DNA from: Paenibacillus sp. GSMTC-2017
Lineage (GTDB): Bacteria; Bacillota; Bacilli; Paenibacillales; Paenibacillaceae
Direction: 5' to 3'
DNA: 64,000 bases
Assembly: GCF_016019935.1 (NCBI RefSeq)
Contig: NZ_JAECMT010000001.1
Location: 1,306,774-1,370,773 of the forward strand
The position numbers were made by a program, and so were the translations under genes. The notes beneath the pieces were generated by a model that did no database searches, was not told the origin of the DNA, and saw only the letters and a list, made by a program, of their open reading frames with translations. Below are positions 1 to 8,202 of the stretch, piece by piece. How positions within the stretch are numbered: the first letter of the stretch is position 1; the number at the start of each line of letters is the position of its first letter.

Positions 1-21
1 TCTAACTATTCTCAGTTGTTA

Positions 22-360
22 TTAAAAGAATCCGCCATTTCCATGTCCAAAGCCATTCCCGCCGCAGCCGCAGCCACAACCTCCATTGAATCCTCCGCCA
101 AAGCCACCATTAAAACCGCCGCCAAAGCCGCCACCCCAGAATCCTAATGTGCCGATAGCCAACAAATCAAATAATAAAAGTGGTATCAAAAACCATTTTG
201 TATGCACTTTTTTACCTTTTGCACCTCGGATAGGAGCCATTATTAATTTATTCCCTTGAATTCGAAGAAGTTTGCCTTTTACAACGGTGCCGTCTTTGCG
301 CATTGCGAAGATCGATTTGCCGACCAGCTTCTTCGCCTGTGCTCTTGTTACGTTACGCAT
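22..360 (-). CDS. Small membrane protein with Gly/Cys-rich tail
   Basis: 112 residues; function not recognised. Residues 1-55 are basic and soluble-looking, with a VVKGKLLRIQGNKLIMAP stretch that could be a small beta-barrel. Residues 56-75 form one membrane segment (FLIPLLLFDLLAIGTLGFW). The rest is GGGFGGGFNGG repeats ending in a GCGCGCGG cluster. A GGAGG site lies 6 bases before the ATG. It follows the L20 operon terminator, so it is probably a separate unit. The tail recalls Gly-rich spore-coat or cell-surface proteins, but that is only a resemblance. The gene call is secure and the function unknown. Confidence 0.75.
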   Translation of the reverse strand: MRNVTRAQAKKLVGKSIFAMRKDGTVVKGKLLRIQGNKLIMAPIRGAKGKKVHTKWFLIPLLLFDLLAIGTLGFWGGGFGGGFNGGFGGGFNGGCGCGCGGNGFGHGNGGFF

Positions 361-435
361 GCAATCCCTCCTTTCCCGTTATTCTTTACTGTATTCGGGG
401 AAGGAAGCTACTGCCTGTTTGTTTGTCCACGCCAA

Positions 436-482
436 ACAAAAAAGACCCTGCCTCTGGTCACAAATGACCAAAGGCAGGGCCC
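436..482 (-). terminator. Terminator of infC-rpmI-rplT operon
   Basis: A long GC-rich stem (GCCCTGCCTTTGGTCA paired with its complement around a short loop) is followed on the minus strand by TCTTTTTTG. It sits directly after the rplT stop codon. Confidence 0.9.
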
Positions 483-498
483 TTATAGAAAACAACGA

Positions 499-858
499 CT
501 ACGCGTTGATTTTTTGCTTAGCTACACCAGCAAGTGAGTTGAACGAGCTGATATCGTTAACTGCAAGATCAGCAAGCATCTTACGGTTAACTTCAACGCC
601 AGCAAGTTTCAAGCCGTGCATGAACTTGCTGTAGGACAAGCCGTTAATACGAGCTGCCGCGTTGATACGAACGATCCACAATCTGCGGATGTCACGTTTT
701 TTGTTGCGACGGTCGCGGTAAGCGTACATTAGGGACTTACCAACTTGCTCCTTCGCTGTTTTAAACAGACGATGTTTCGAACCGAAATAACCTTTAGCTA
801 GCTTTAGAATTCGTTTACGACGACGAGTGCGGACAAAACCGCCTTTGACTCTTGCCAT
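499..858 (-). CDS. rplT: 50S ribosomal protein L20
   Basis: 119 residues, the normal length for L20. It is the very basic N-terminal rRNA-binding helix ([19 protein letters not shown]) followed by the globular domain with [19 protein letters not shown]20 binds 23S rRNA early in 50S assembly. In Bacillus it also binds the operon leader and represses it. The gene is third in the infC-rpmI-rplT operon, 40 bases after rpmI, with a GGAGG site before the ATG. Confidence 0.98.
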   Translation of the reverse strand: MARVKGGFVRTRRRKRILKLAKGYFGSKHRLFKTAKEQVGKSLMYAYRDRRNKKRDIRRLWIVRINAAARINGLSYSKFMHGLKLAGVEVNRKMLADLAVNDISSFNSLAGVAKQKINA

Positions 859-898
859 GGGTGGAAACCTCCTGTAGGTTGTATTTATTTAGTTTAAA

Positions 899-1096
899 TT
901 AGATGTTAGATAGACCTTGCTTCAAACGACGAACGTCGCCTGCTGCCATAAGCGGTTGAGTTGCAAGAACGCGTTTTTGACGTCCCGATTTGTGGGAAAG
1001 CAAATGGTTTTTGTATGCTTTGTAACGTTTCACTTTACCAGTACCGGTAATTTTGAAACGGTCTTTCAAGCTGCTGTGAGTTTTCATCTTAGGCAT
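899..1096 (-). CDS. rpmI: 50S ribosomal protein L35
   Basis: 65 residues. It begins MPKMKTHSSLKDRFKITGTG, the diagnostic L35 N-terminus, and continues with KNHLLSHKSGRQKR. It is the small basic large-subunit protein always found between infC and rplT in Firmicutes, and spacing to both neighbours is short (34 and 40 bases). It would be co-transcribed with both and regulated through the leader in front of infC. Confidence 0.98.
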   Translation of the reverse strand: MPKMKTHSSLKDRFKITGTGKVKRYKAYKNHLLSHKSGRQKRVLATQPLMAAGDVRRLKQGLSNI

Positions 1097-1130
1097 GTCA
1101 GTTATCCTCCTTAAGGTTGTTGATCAGTGG

Positions 1131-1646
1131 TTAGCTGTTGTTTTTTGGTGCCAAAATCATAATCATGCTCCGGCCTTCCAGCTTAGGAGCGCGCTCGACA
1201 TTGCATATTTCGGCAACCTCTTTGGATAAACGATCAAGAATCCGTTGTCCGATCGAAGCATGCGTGATTTCACGTCCACGGAAGCGAACAGAAGCTTTAA
1301 CTTTGTCGCCTTCGTTAAGAAACTTCACAACATTACGGAATTTCGTCTGGTAGTCATTTTCCTCGATGTTAGCGCGGAACCATACTTCCTTAAGATCAAC
1401 GATCTTCTGGTTTTTGCGAGCTTCTTTTTCTTTCTTTTGTTGCTCATAACGGAACTTGCCATAATCCATGATGCGGCATACCGGCGGCTTAGCCGTCGGT
1501 GCGACGTTCACCAAGTCCAAATTAAGTTCAGTTGCAAGTTGGATCGCGTCGCGAATCGATTTAATGCCGATTTGCTCTCCGTCCGCGCCAACCAAGCGCA
1601 CTTCTCTGGCCCGGATCTCATCGTTGATTTGATGTTCTCTGCTAAT
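1131..1646 (-). CDS. infC: Translation initiation factor IF-3
   Basis: 171 residues if started at the ATT codon at 1646-1644, which lies 9 bases after a GGAGG. Homology begins right there (SREHQINDEIRAREVRLV). The upstream ATG in the same frame (1688) would add 14 residues unlike the family and would lie in the leader. AUU starts are the known hallmark of infC and let IF-3 repress its own translation. The N-domain (residues about 1-75), linker and C-domain with the KFRYEQQKKEKEARKNQK helix are complete. IF-3 binds the 30S subunit and checks initiator tRNA. First gene of the operon. Confidence 0.96.
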   Translation of the reverse strand: MSREHQINDEIRAREVRLVGADGEQIGIKSIRDAIQLATELNLDLVNVAPTAKPPVCRIMDYGKFRYEQQKKEKEARKNQKIVDLKEVWFRANIEENDYQTKFRNVVKFLNEGDKVKASVRFRGREITHASIGQRILDRLSKEVAEICNVERAPKLEGRSMIMILAPKNNS

Positions 1647-1868
1647 AACGTGCCACCTCCATAGTGGAATGCTAATGTTTAATTTCATACAAAAAAATGC
1701 GGGTTCGCTCGAACCCGCATCTCATAACCGTTCATTGATTCTGCTAAAGTCAATTCAATATGGAATTGACAGCATACTCATTCGATTATCGCAAACCAGT
1801 CAGCCAAGCCGAAAGGTGAGAAGCGGGTGCCTCTTCTTGTGCGAACATTTTCAATTGCAATACTGATA
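1647..1868 (-). promoter_or_regulatory. L20-type attenuator leader of infC operon
   Basis: The 220-base untranslated leader holds an intrinsic terminator (perfect 11-bp stem ATGCGGGTTCG/CGAACCCGCAT at 1697-1720, then seven Ts at 1690-1696) just before infC. Upstream, at 1824-1829, ACCCGC can pair with GCGGGT of the terminator stem, giving a possible antiterminator. This matches the known Bacillus arrangement in which L20 binding favours termination. The order of parts and the complementarity are seen; L20 binding is inferred from the family. Confidence 0.8.
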
Positions 1869-1869
1869 C

Positions 1870-1899
1870 ACTATATCATAAAAGTTTTATAAGTGTCAA
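1870..1899 (-). promoter_or_regulatory. Sigma-A promoter of infC operon
   Basis: On the minus strand TTGACA (1899-1894) is followed after 18 bases by TATAGT (1875-1870). It begins just before the 3' end of the upstream glycosyltransferase gene (stop at 1904), so the operon has its own start. Confidence 0.75.
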
Positions 1900-1903
1900 C
1901 AGC

Positions 1904-3139
1904 CTATTTCCCTTGAACTTCTTCAATTCGAACGACACGTGTATGCTGTGTATGGCTCCACGTTTTGTTATTCTGAGTGAAGAATGCATAGAAAGTAATT
2001 GGCCACCAGGAGATAAGGAAAAACGGAAGTGTAAGCAAGTGTGCGTACATCTTGCGCGATTTAACTTTCTCCAGCATAAGAGCTGCAGGGAATTGCAACA
2101 CTGTAGCAAGAATAGCAACTAGCATTAACCACCAAGGCAAATAGCTATAGATGGAATGAATCACATCTTTTGATGGCAATGCCACGTCGATCCACAGCCC
2201 CACTGTCAAAACAAATCCAAGCAGTGTGTTATAAACCGAAACCGTATAAATTGCTGCATCAAATTTGACCATGTTACGTTCTTTAATACTAGCCCATAAC
2301 AACGGGAAGAAATAGTTACGCGCTACATTGAAGTGACCTTGCATCCAGCGCAAACGTTGTTTTGCAGATGCCCGGAATGATACCGGCTTCTCATCGAATA
2401 CTTTTGCATCATAGTTTAGAATTGGATATACGCCTCTTTGAACACAACGCATCGAAAACTCCAAATCCTCAACCAGACTTGTCGCACCCCAGCCCATGTC
2501 TTTAAGCAAGTTGGACTCAAAGCACATACCTGTTCCACCTAGGAAGTTACTCATCTTCAAATTCGTTCTGGATAACTGCCATAGTCGGTTACAATACCAA
2601 TAAGTAATTGCATATGCTGCCGTAATCCATGAATCATCTGGATTTTTTGTATCTAAGTAGCCTTGAATAACTTGATGTCCTTCACAAAGGTCATCGTTCA
2701 TAAGTTGCAAGAAATCAGGGTTAACCAGGTTATCAGCATCGAACATTACGACAGCGTCGTATTGGCGAGGCATACCCCATAGTTTCTTGAGCATCCACTC
2801 AATCGCATAGCCTTTACCTCGAAGATTTTGATTCGAGCGCTCACAAGCAGTAACGTCCATGCTGCGAGCAATATCAGCAGTTTTGTCTGTACAATTATCG
2901 CAAATTACAAATACGTCATATAATTCTTTTGGATAATCTAATTTTTTTAAGTTTTCTAAAAGAGCACCGACGACTTGCTCCTCATTGTGTGCAGCTACGA
3001 GCACTGCAAACGATTTTCTAGGCGCATGCCTTTTTCTGCTTTTGTTTTTCATAAAACCGAATAGCGAGAGTGTAAATTGATACACTGCGACAGAAGCGAG
3101 CATTACTTGAAGCACAATAAATACAACACTTAAGATCAT
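1904..3139 (-). CDS. Membrane glycosyltransferase family 2
   Basis: 411 residues. An N-terminal membrane helix (2-28) leads into a GT-A fold: VLVAAHNEE at 46-54, DNCTDKTA at 81-88, the metal-binding FDAD at 133-136, GGTGMCFE around 201-208, EDLEFSMR around 224-231 and QRLRW at 261-265. Three membrane helices follow at the C-terminus. QxxRW and this topology are typical of processive synthases that make and export polysaccharide (IcaA, hyaluronan and cellulose synthase types). The sugar cannot be told. It stands alone, with no other polysaccharide genes nearby. Confidence 0.88.
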   Translation of the reverse strand: MILSVVFIVLQVMLASVAVYQFTLSLFGFMKNKSRKRHAPRKSFAVLVAAHNEEQVVGALLENLKKLDYPKELYDVFVICDNCTDKTADIARSMDVTACERSNQNLRGKGYAIEWMLKKLWGMPRQYDAVVMFDADNLVNPDFLQLMNDDLCEGHQVIQGYLDTKNPDDSWITAAYAITYWYCNRLWQLSRTNLKMSNFLGGTGMCFESNLLKDMGWGATSLVEDLEFSMRCVQRGVYPILNYDAKVFDEKPVSFRASAKQRLRWMQGHFNVARNYFFPLLWASIKERNMVKFDAAIYTVSVYNTLLGFVLTVGLWIDVALPSKDVIHSIYSYLPWWLMLVAILATVLQFPAALMLEKVKSRKMYAHLLTLPFFLISWWPITFYAFFTQNNKTWSHTQHTRVVRIEEVQGK

Positions 3140-3644
3140 ACGGTACTGCCCCCTTGAAACCCCTTTTTTTGTAGCTTGCGTCTATTCTCTATGTTTGTTT
3201 GACCAAGCTTTCTTTTACAGACCTAAGTTACGATGTTTGATTTACTGATTTTCCTCTGAAATGATCACTTTGTCAAAATGAGAATACGGCGTAATTAGGC
3301 TTAATTCAGCCAGAAAAACGCTTGCATCCATACACAAAGTTCACTTCCCCTCTGTTTGCTTCGCTTCCGTCTTATTCTCAACCATTTCCTTCATTTTTAG
3401 CACGAATGTCCTCATTTGTTTCACAACTATTAATATTTATTAATGTTTGTGTCGAAATTTGTCGTTTCATATTGTTTATATGCTCGTTATCAGCTTTTCC
3501 ATCCTTTGCAATTTGTAACACGAGAAATCGAACAGTTAATGGAAAAATTCATTTAGATGTCATCTGAGCCTTGGAAATGAAGTGACAAATGCAACGATGT
3601 TGGGTAATTTGGAATAATCACCTTAGGGAAATGTTTAGAACGAA
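3140..3644. other. Gene-free stretch between trmB and glycosyltransferase
   Basis: About 500 bases of AT-rich sequence with no ORF that has both a ribosome site and protein-like composition. The minus strand has one TTGACA (rc of 3268-3273 region) that could start a long leader for the glycosyltransferase, but the -10 candidate is poor. A run of A/G on the minus strand just before the glycosyltransferase RBS is the only other visible feature. Confidence 0.5.
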
Positions 3645-3690
3645 ATAATAAAATAAGGCGGCCTAACGATCATGTTAGACACCGCCTTAC
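3645..3690 (-). terminator. Terminator of trmB
   Basis: Stem TAAGGCGG/CCGCCTTA with an inner CTAAC/GTTAG pairing, followed on the minus strand by TTTTATTATTT, 16 bases after the trmB stop. Confidence 0.85.
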
Positions 3691-3705
3691 CACAAAATCT
3701 GTTTG

Positions 3706-4467
3706 TTAAGCTTCTTCTTCCTCTGAACCTGAATCTTGTTCCGCTTGGGCTGATTCCAAACGCGCTGTTTCAAGTTTGCGAGCACGATGATTCCGAAGTG
3801 CTTCTTCACCGATTACAACTTCTACGCGATGAATAGGCTGACCCTTCTGCATAAACTTCATCTCATATTCCGTAAATACTAAGTCTTCGCGAGGCCCGTC
3901 TTTGTGCAGGTGAAGTGAAATGTTTCTCATAATAAGTTCCATATCAGCAAAGCTGTTGAGTGAGAACTCGAACAACGATTGCGAGTCAGTCTTAAAATGA
4001 ATTTCTCCACGTTCGTTCAATATTTCAATATATTTCGACACGAATCGCTCGTGTGTCAGTCTACGACGTGCATGCTTACCCTTTGGCCAAGGATCACTGA
4101 AATTCAAATAAACTCGTTCAAGTTCACCAGGTGCAAACATTGTCTCAATTCCTTCAATATTTGCGCGCAATAGCGCTAAATTTGGAGGATTATCTACTCC
4201 TTTTTCTTCCCAAGCAATACGAGCTTTTTCACTACCACGACGAAGTAGCTCATCGTACATGTCCACCCCTACGAAGTTAATATGTGGGTTACGAACGCTC
4301 ATTTGACTAATAAATCTGCCTTTTCCCATACCTAGCTCTACATAAATTGGGTTGTCGTTCCCAAAGAACTCACGCCATTTCCCCTTATGAGGAGTAGCAT
4401 CTAGAATGACCAATTCTGGCTGGCTCTCCAAACTTTCCCTAATCCCTTTTCTTCCTCTTAAACGCAT
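3706..4467 (-). CDS. trmB: tRNA (guanine-N7-)-methyltransferase
   Basis: 253 residues from the ATG at 4467. An in-frame TTG at 4485 would place the ribosome site (GAAGGAG) inside the gene, so the later ATG is preferred; it gives the usual MRLRGRKGIRE start. The enzyme makes m7G46 in tRNA from S-adenosylmethionine. VELGMGKGRF is the SAM-binding loop and NFSDPWPKGKHARRRL is the TrmB signature with the catalytic Asp. The C-terminus has an acidic tail (EQDSGSEEEEA) not needed in the family. It stands alone between two gene-free gaps. Confidence 0.96.
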   Translation of the reverse strand: MRLRGRKGIRESLESQPELVILDATPHKGKWREFFGNDNPIYVELGMGKGRFISQMSVRNPHINFVGVDMYDELLRRGSEKARIAWEEKGVDNPPNLALLRANIEGIETMFAPGELERVYLNFSDPWPKGKHARRRLTHERFVSKYIEILNERGEIHFKTDSQSLFEFSLNSFADMELIMRNISLHLHKDGPREDLVFTEYEMKFMQKGQPIHRVEVVIGEEALRNHRARKLETARLESAQAEQDSGSEEEEA

Positions 4468-4571
4468 ATGATATATCTCCTTCAATGTGAACTAGTAAGC
4501 TAGCGAGTTAATGAATCAGTCCTTATTGTGCCCAACATTGACAGGATTGTAAAGCGTTTTTCGCGCAAAAG

Positions 4572-4607
4572 AAAAGCCACTGCCTCTTGGCACGCGGCTT
4601 ACGACTG
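4572..4607 (-). terminator. Probable terminator of the 68-residue ORF
   Basis: On the minus strand AAGCC and TGCC arms pair with GGCA and GGCTT around a 4-base loop, followed by TTCTTTT. Imperfect stem, hence moderate confidence. Confidence 0.55.
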
Positions 4608-4630
4608 TATTGAGATGTATATCCGATAGA

Positions 4631-4837
4631 TTAACTTAGCAATTGATACGGAATAGGCGCGTTATCTCGCATTTCCTTCTCCCAAGTATCCGAGAGCACT
4701 TCGTTCAGTTTTTTTCGGGCAGATATTTTCACTTCATGGTTTGCAATAAATTGAACACCTGCAAGTGCCATAAGCTCCTTGACGGTTAATTCAACAGTTA
4801 CTTTCTCATCACCATTTGGAATTTTTGTCATATTCAT
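4631..4837 (-). CDS. Small hypothetical protein
   Basis: 68 residues, function not recognised. The sequence (KVTVELTVKELMALAGVQFIANHEVKISARKKLNEVL) is mixed hydrophobic and charged, has no membrane segment, and reads like a small folded alpha/beta protein. A GGTGATGTGAA precedes the ATG, and a probable terminator follows. It is divergent from mnmL with a 280-base gap in which no clear promoter box could be fixed. Confidence 0.65.
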   Translation of the reverse strand: MNMTKIPNGDEKVTVELTVKELMALAGVQFIANHEVKISARKKLNEVLSDTWEKEMRDNAPIPYQLLS

Positions 4838-5118
4838 TTCACATCACCCCATCGATTTATTTTCTCATTATTTCCATTTAATCGACTTTTCATGTGTGCG
4901 TTTTCATTTTATACATGTAAGGTTTTTTTGTTGATTTGTCGCACTTTTAATTTAACATATCATGTTAGGTTTTGCAAGCCTAAATCCTTCTGGACACTTG
5001 TACATTTCCAATTATGTAAATATCCGAATATGATGCTGTAGCAATAAGATAAACGATGGCTTTTCGCTCTTCTTTTCGCTAAAATGAAGGTTGAATGTTT
5101 TGAAAGAAGGGAAATAAC

Positions 5119-6081
5119 ATGATTCAATTACACTCGTCGCCATCTGAGCCAATGCTTTGGGGAGATAAAAGATTTCATACATGGAATTACGAAATGCGAG
5201 AGCAATTCGGTTGTAAAGTGTTTAAAGTTACATTGGATGCAGGTTTCACTTGCCCAAATCGTGACGGTTCTATCGCTAAGGGAGGCTGCACTTTTTGCAG
5301 CGCAAGAGGTTCAGGCGACTTTGCAGGAAGTCGGCGTGATGATCTCGTCACTCAGTTCAATACGATTCGAGACCGTCAACATCAAAAGTGGCCCGATGCT
5401 AGTTACATCGGATACTTCCAGGCTTATACGAATACGTATGCACCTGTCGAGGAGCTACGTGAATACTACGAGGAAATATTAAAGCAGCCAGGCGTTGTCG
5501 GTCTATCGATCGCAACCCGCCCTGACTGTTTACCTGACGATGTTATTGACTATTTAGCTGAGCTAAACGAGCGTACTTACTTGTGGGTCGAGATGGGGCT
5601 ACAAACCGTCCACGAATCAACCTCAGAACTTATTAATCGTGCGCATGATACTACATGTTATCTCGACGCTGTACGCAGATTACGCGAACGAAATATTCGA
5701 GTATGTGCTCATATTATTTATGGCTTACCGCAAGAAACACATGAAATGATGCTTGATACTGGTCGTGCTGTCGCCCGCATGGACGTACAAGGCATTAAGA
5801 TTCACTTACTCCATCTCATGCGCAAGACACCAATGGTGAAGCAATATGAAGCTGGACTGCTACAATTTCTAGAACAGGATGAATATATTAAGCTTATTGC
5901 AGATTCACTTGAATTTTTGCCGCCTGAGATGATCGTTCACCGACTAACGGGCGATGCCCCACGTGATTTGCTTATCGGTCCAATGTGGAGCGCAAAGAAA
6001 TGGGTAGTACTAAACGCTATTGATGAGGAGCTCCGTCGCCGCAATACTTGGCAAGGTAGGCTCTGGCAGTCGGAGGGATAG
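5119..6081 (+). CDS. mnmL: Radical SAM enzyme MnmL (YtqA family), tRNA U34 modification
   Basis: 320 residues. The [4Fe-4S]-binding cysteines C45, C57 and C60 lie in TCPNRDGSIAKGGCTFC, the wide-spaced cluster motif of the YtqA/TIGR01212 group. Downstream it has SIATRPDCLP and HIIYGLPQET, typical radical SAM barrel strands. YtqA was recently named MnmL because it is needed for mnm5s2U at the wobble position of tRNA in Bacillus subtilis and streptococci. The methylase partner mnmM follows 5 bases later, the same operon as in B. subtilis. Ribosome site GAAGGG before the ATG. Confidence 0.93.
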   Translation: MIQLHSSPSEPMLWGDKRFHTWNYEMREQFGCKVFKVTLDAGFTCPNRDGSIAKGGCTFCSARGSGDFAGSRRDDLVTQFNTIRDRQHQKWPDASYIGYFQAYTNTYAPVEELREYYEEILKQPGVVGLSIATRPDCLPDDVIDYLAELNERTYLWVEMGLQTVHESTSELINRAHDTTCYLDAVRRLRERNIRVCAHIIYGLPQETHEMMLDTGRAVARMDVQGIKIHLLHLMRKTPMVKQYEAGLLQFLEQDEYIKLIADSLEFLPPEMIVHRLTGDAPRDLLIGPMWSAKKWVVLNAIDEELRRRNTWQGRLWQSEG

Positions 6082-6086
6082 ACAAA

Positions 6087-6668
6087 ATGGGGTTTTTATC
6101 TGTACTTAGTATGGCTCATAAGTGGATTGCGGAACGCGCACTTTCTGGTGATACTGTTATTGACGCAACTGCAGGTGGAGGAGTCGATACACTCGCGCTT
6201 GCCGAACTCGTTGGACCAAAGGGGCGCGTATACGCCTTTGATATTCAGCCGTCAGCACTAGAACGAACACGCGAGCGACTAGTTCCGTTATCCGAAAGCG
6301 GCCGAATGCCTGATCTTCGTCTGCTGTTGCAAGATCATGCTGGAATGGTTGATGCTGTGGACCCGGATGATGTAGGAAAGGTCGCAGCAATAATGTTTAA
6401 TTTGGGTTATTTGCCCGGAGGCGATCAAAGCGTCATTACGCAACCCGAAACGACTATCGAGGCACTACAAGCAAGTTTAACGCTACTTCGTGCTGGTGGC
6501 ATCGTAACTTGTGTCCTCTACCCTGGTCATCCAGGAGGGGAACAAGAAGCGGCGGCTGTTGAAGATTGGGCTGCTAGCCTTCCTCAATCAGTTGGTCAAG
6601 CAGTTATTTATCGCCAACTGCAACGAACCGCTGCTCCTTACGTAATTGCTATTGAACGAAAACGATAG
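6087..6668 (+). CDS. mnmM: tRNA nm5(s2)U34 methyltransferase MnmM (YtqB)
   Basis: 193 residues, class I methyltransferase. VIDATAGGGVDTLALAE (residues 24-40) is the SAM-binding motif I, and IMFNLGYLPGGDQ is the family motif IV region. YtqB, once listed as a putative rRNA methylase, was shown to methylate nm5s2U to mnm5s2U in B. subtilis tRNA. It lies 5 bases after mnmL and is surely co-transcribed. The ATG is preceded by GGAGGG that overlaps the mnmL stop. Confidence 0.93.
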   Translation: MGFLSVLSMAHKWIAERALSGDTVIDATAGGGVDTLALAELVGPKGRVYAFDIQPSALERTRERLVPLSESGRMPDLRLLLQDHAGMVDAVDPDDVGKVAAIMFNLGYLPGGDQSVITQPETTIEALQASLTLLRAGGIVTCVLYPGHPGGEQEAAAVEDWAASLPQSVGQAVIYRQLQRTAAPYVIAIERKR

Positions 6669-6697
6669 TTAATAGGTTGAGGGGAGAATGATTTCAA

Positions 6698-7093
6698 ATG
6701 GCAATTCGAAAGATCGAACATATTGGCATCATGGTTAAAGATATCGAGGCTTCAATCACATTTTACACATCTGTACTAGGGCTCACGCATAAGACAACAA
6801 CCGTACATACAAATGGCATCATTAAACTTGCTTTTTTATCGTTCCCAGGTCATGAGGAAACAGAGATTGAATTAATTCAAGGGTACAATGACAATTTGCC
6901 TGCTGAGGGCAAAGTTCATCATCTCGCTTTCACTGTCGATGATATTGAAAGTGAATTGACCCGAATTAGAGAATTGCAGGTTTCACTTCACGATACCGAA
7001 ATAACTACTTTGCCTAATGGTTCCCGTTATTTCTTTTTCCATGGACCAGATGGTGAGCATCTTGAGCTGTTTCAACCTGAGAAATCTGCTTAA
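6698..7093 (+). CDS. VOC/glyoxalase family protein
   Basis: 131 residues, one VOC domain made of two beta-alpha-beta-beta-beta modules. HIGIMVKDIEASITFYTSVLGL opens module 1 and HHLAFTVDDIESEL opens module 2. Metal-ligand candidates are His8, a Glu in the TEIELIQ strand, His in VHHLAF, and Glu in EHLELFQ, as in glyoxalase I and methylmalonyl-CoA epimerase. The substrate cannot be decided. It starts 29 bases after mnmM on the same strand and may be co-transcribed; a terminator follows. Confidence 0.85.
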   Translation: MAIRKIEHIGIMVKDIEASITFYTSVLGLTHKTTTVHTNGIIKLAFLSFPGHEETEIELIQGYNDNLPAEGKVHHLAFTVDDIESELTRIRELQVSLHDTEITTLPNGSRYFFFHGPDGEHLELFQPEKSA

Positions 7094-7110
7094 AATAGTA
7101 TAAATCAAAT

Positions 7111-7150
7111 AGAAGGTGTCTCTCACTTTTCAGAGGCACCTTCTACTTTT
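7111..7150 (+). terminator. Terminator after the mnmL-mnmM-VOC unit
   Basis: AGAAGGTG at 7111-7118 pairs with CACCTTCT at 7137-7144, with more pairing inside, followed by ACTTTT. The T run is short. Confidence 0.7.
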
Positions 7151-7383
7151 GATATGCTTCAGACAATTAAGCGCACTTTTACATTTATTAATGCTAACTT
7201 ATGGCCAATAATGAAAAATAACTGTATTTATGCGCTTAAAACTTTACATTATCATTCTACTCATTGAATATAAGCGAATATTTACATTTAGAAGAGTTGA
7301 CATCATCTAGATGTTGGACACTGGTTCTGTTAGTCTAAGGTTGCTTTTTGATGATATTGTTGTATTTCAATTTCCCCTAATTG

Positions 7384-7998
7384 TTAGAGTTTAACTTTAA
7401 TTCCGTTATTGTCGATCTTAAATGTACCATCTTGTTTATATAAGCGGAACAATCTGCTTTCCTCATCATAAGAAGCTGCATGTTCCCATGCTTCCTCTAA
7501 TGTATCTGGCTCTTCCTTCGTAAGTTTGTAAAAAAAGTGCATCATAAACAATGTGATCGCTTCGCCTGAAACGTCGTCGTCTGCAGCAATGTAGGCAAGT
7601 GCTCCACCTTTTAGGAAAGCCTGTCCTGCTTCCTCTACTCCACTCGAACATGCTGCACTAAAAATAACTGTACCCGGTAGTGCAATTGCATTAGCGATTG
7701 TTAAAGGCATCATTACGCCGTCTTCTAAGCTTGATACATCAATTCCTTCCATATATTCGCCAAATATAATTCCGCCTTCATCTCCATGAGCACTAATAAT
7801 AAGGAAAGGAGGAGCAGTTTCTGTCTGTCCAATTACTTTAAGAAAATCGTCTGGCGTACCTACTTTATGCAACAGGACCGACATATTTAGCTGTTCTAGT
7901 AAATTTCTCATAAATCCAGCTTCCGAGCTATCTGCGACTGCAGCAATTGCTACTGGCAACTTTGGTGCAAGAAACTTCGTATCAATCGGTGACCACAT
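7384..7998 (-). CDS. Stand-alone caspase-like (clan CD type) protein
   Basis: 204 residues from the ATG at 7998, chosen for a GGGAGG site 9 bases upstream; an in-frame start at 8058 would include that site. The whole protein looks like one caspase-hemoglobinase fold: FLIISAHG with His71-Gly72 at the end of a hydrophobic strand, and VIFSAACSSG with Cys117 at the end of the next. That His/Cys dyad with small residues before Cys is the pattern of CHAT, caspase and gingipain families. No partner domain, signal or membrane segment is seen. It may be a protease or an inactive homologue; no substrate can be named. Neighbours do not help. Confidence 0.7.
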   Translation of the reverse strand: MWSPIDTKFLAPKLPVAIAAVADSSEAGFMRNLLEQLNMSVLLHKVGTPDDFLKVIGQTETAPPFLIISAHGDEGGIIFGEYMEGIDVSSLEDGVMMPLTIANAIALPGTVIFSAACSSGVEEAGQAFLKGGALAYIAADDDVSGEAITLFMMHFFYKLTKEEPDTLEEAWEHAASYDEESRLFRLYKQDGTFKIDNNGIKVKL

Positions 7999-8138
7999 TT
8001 TGTATATTCCTCCCATCTTTATTGGATGAAATACGTACAACAAAAGGATGGGTTGCAAGAAAATAACAAACTTTCTAACTGTAATGAAATTTTAATGCAG
8101 GAACAACCAATCATGTTGTTGAGAATTTGCTTTTTGGT

Positions 8139-8182
8139 TAAAAAAAGCAGCACTATCCTAATAGCGGACGTGCTGCTGCTTT
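8139..8182 (-). terminator. Terminator of B12-binding radical SAM gene
   Basis: AGCAGCAC/GTGCTGCT stem followed on the minus strand by a run of seven Ts, 20 bases after the stop codon. Confidence 0.85.
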
Positions 8183-8202
8183 ATTTTACAAAAGGATTCA
8201 AT

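Noticed and set aside
3322..3567. 81-codon ORF on the plus strand between trmB and the glycosyltransferase
   Set aside because: No ribosome site, composition rich in Ser/Phe/Ile typical of AT-rich noncoding DNA, no family resemblance.
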